Assembly (NCBI GenBank): GCA_003451975.1 | Contig: DMIX01000014.1 | Coordinates: 5,941-20,862, forward strand | Source of the DNA: Propionibacteriaceae bacterium | GTDB lineage: Bacteria; Actinomycetota; Actinomycetes; Propionibacteriales; Propionibacteriaceae | Length of the DNA: 14,922 nucleotides | Reading direction: 5' to 3' | In this document: piece by piece, positions 13,707-14,922 of the stretch | Layout of the letters: every line of letters begins with the position of its first letter | Numbering within the stretch: the stretch's first letter is position 1 | Program-made: the position numbers and the translations under genes | The notes under the pieces: model-generated | The model's database searches: none | Seen by the model: only the letters and a program-made list of their open reading frames with translations | Told to the model about the DNA's origin: nothing

Positions 13707-14922
13707 TGTCCTGAAATGAGGTCAGCCACCTTGGCGATTGGTGCGGTGGTCGGGCGTCCGGCGAACTCGGCGCGATCGGCGGCGCGATAGGCCGCATAGA
13801 TGGTCTGCACCCCCAGCCAGCGCAGCGGCTCGGGCTCCCATTTACGGACGGTGCGTCCCACCCAAGGCAGCCGGGTCAGCTCGGTGTCGCGGCGCAGGAT
13901 GAGGTCGGCCATAGTGCGCCCGGACAGGTTGGTGGTGGCCACCCCAGTGCCCACATAGCCACCGGCCCAGCCCAGTCCGCTGGCGTGATCGAAGCCGATG
14001 GTAGCTGCCCAATCTCGGGGTACGCCCAGCACACCGGCCCAGGCATGATCAATGGCGGCTTCGCTCACCGCCGGGAAGAAACGGCGCAGCAGTGCAGTCA
14101 GCGCGTCAATGGTCTGCTGCTGAGTGGTGCCGTCAGTGTCGACCCGGGAACCGTAGCGATAGGGCACCCCGCGTCCGCCGAAGGCAATGCGGTCATCGGC
14201 GGTGCGCTGGGCGTACATGTAGACGTGGGCGTAGTCGCCCAGAGCCTCGCGGCCGTCCCAGCCGATCTGAGCCCAGACATCGGCGGGCAGCGGTTCGGTG
14301 ACGATCATGGAGGAATTCATCGGCAGCCAGGTGCGGTGCTCGCCGGCCAGGTTCGCGGTGAACCCCTCGGTGGCGCGCACGATGGCCTCGGCGCGCACCA
14401 CGCCGTGCTCGGTGCGCACGCTGCCGGAGCTGAGCTGCTGCACCGTGGTGTTCTCGTAGATCTGGACGCCGAGGGCTTCGACCACCTGGGCTAGTCCGCG
14501 AACCAATTTGGCCGGGTGCACCTTGGCGCAGTGGGGTTGCCAGGTGGCACCCAGCGCGTTGTCGACGTTGATGCGGGATTGGGCTTCGGCGCCCGACAGC
14601 AGTTCGATGTCGGTGACCGGCCAGGTCGCTTCGCTGTCGTAGAAGGCCTTCATACGTGCGGCCTGGGCGGGGGTGTAGGCGACGTTGAACTCGCCACCCT
14701 TGACGACGTCGGCCTCGATGCCTTCGGCGGCTGCAACGCTGACGACCTCATCGACGGTGTCGTTCATGGCCTGTTGGAAAGCGATGACGGCGTCGCGTCC
14801 GTGGCTGTGCAGGTATTGCTCGCGGTCGCCGGTTATGGAGTTCACACACCAGCCACCGTTGCGTCCGGAGGCTCCGAAGCCGGCGAAGCGCTGCTCCAGC
14901 ACCACGATGCGCGCATCAGGCT
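13703..14922 (-). CDS. FAD-dependent oxidoreductase, DAO family (5' end outside window)
   Basis: About 406 residues are visible and the frame stays open to the window edge. It starts within PDARIVVLEQRF, which normally follows the N-terminal GxGxxG of the FAD-binding fold; that motif is therefore outside the window. The block GFGASGRNGGW, the later GVPRDWAATIGFDHASGLGW and GGYVGTGVATTNLSGRTMAD place it among DAO-type amine or amino-acid oxidases similar to PuuB-like enzymes. It would oxidise a C-N bond using FAD, but the substrate is unknown. The start codon is not in the window; the GTG at 14905 is internal to the conserved fold and should not be taken as the start. The gene converges on the DUF1295 gene, with a 4-bp overlap (13703-13706). 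Confidence 0.85.
   Translation of the reverse strand, partial: PDARIVVLEQRFAGFGASGRNGGWCVNSITGDREQYLHSHGRDAVIAFQQAMNDTVDEVVSVAAAEGIEADVVKGGEFNVAYTPAQAARMKAFYDSEATWPVTDIELLSGAEAQSRINVDNALGATWQPHCAKVHPAKLVRGLAQVVEALGVQIYENTTVQQLSSGSVRTEHGVVRAEAIVRATEGFTANLAGEHRTWLPMNSSMIVTEPLPADVWAQIGWDGREALGDYAHVYMYAQRTADDRIAFGGRGVPYRYGSRVDTDGTTQQQTIDALTALLRRFFPAVSEAAIDHAWAGVLGVPRDWAATIGFDHASGLGWAGGYVGTGVATTNLSGRTMADLILRRDTELTRLPWVGRTVRKWEPEPLRWLGVQTIYAAYRAADRAEFAGRPTTAPIAKVADLISGH

Overview
The window is a compact, GC-rich (roughly mid-60s percent by eye), gene-dense stretch of an actinobacterial chromosome. It has AGGAG-type ribosome binding sites, many 4-bp stop/start overlaps, and proteins that look like actinobacterial families. 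I would guess the Propionibacteriales or nearby, but the sequence alone does not fix a genus. I see no rRNA, tRNA, CRISPR array or insertion sequence. No gene-free stretch exceeds 170 bp.

Layout. (1) 33-2338, minus: an alpha/beta-hydrolase of the hormone-sensitive-lipase type and an MFS transporter overlap by ATGA. They diverge from a LacI-family regulator (2460-3470, plus), and the shared intergenic region carries a palindromic operator candidate and a promoter. This looks like a locally regulated uptake/hydrolysis operon. (2) 3515-5649, minus: a two-gene ABC exporter (ATPase plus FtsX-type permease), divergent from a second MFS transporter (5742-6965, plus). The 92-bp gap between them holds two perfect palindromes, but no regulator gene lies beside them. 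(3) 6928-10671, minus: six tightly spaced genes. From upstream to downstream they are two small membrane-anchored low-complexity proteins that look paralogous (one tail acidic and Ser/Asn-rich, the other Lys/Pro/Ala-rich), an ApbE-type FAD:protein FMN transferase, a four-histidine heme-b membrane protein of the ferric-reductase type, a NuoF-like flavin/Fe-S protein with an SLBB-like region, and a small single-cluster ferredoxin. (4) 10840-12693, minus: a long-chain acyl-CoA ligase, divergent from a DUF1295/steroid-reductase-like membrane protein (12840-13706, plus). (5) 13703-14922, minus: a DAO-type FAD oxidoreductase cut by the window edge. Its stop codon interlocks with that of the DUF1295 gene.

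Region 3 is the most interesting. The gene set reads as a membrane electron-transfer module: ferredoxin and NuoF-like protein in the cytosol, bis-heme membrane protein, then something outside. An ApbE enzyme is present, but no FMN-binding domain protein, its usual substrate, is visible. The two anchored low-complexity proteins sit at the head of the cluster. Their function is unknown, and I do not claim one.
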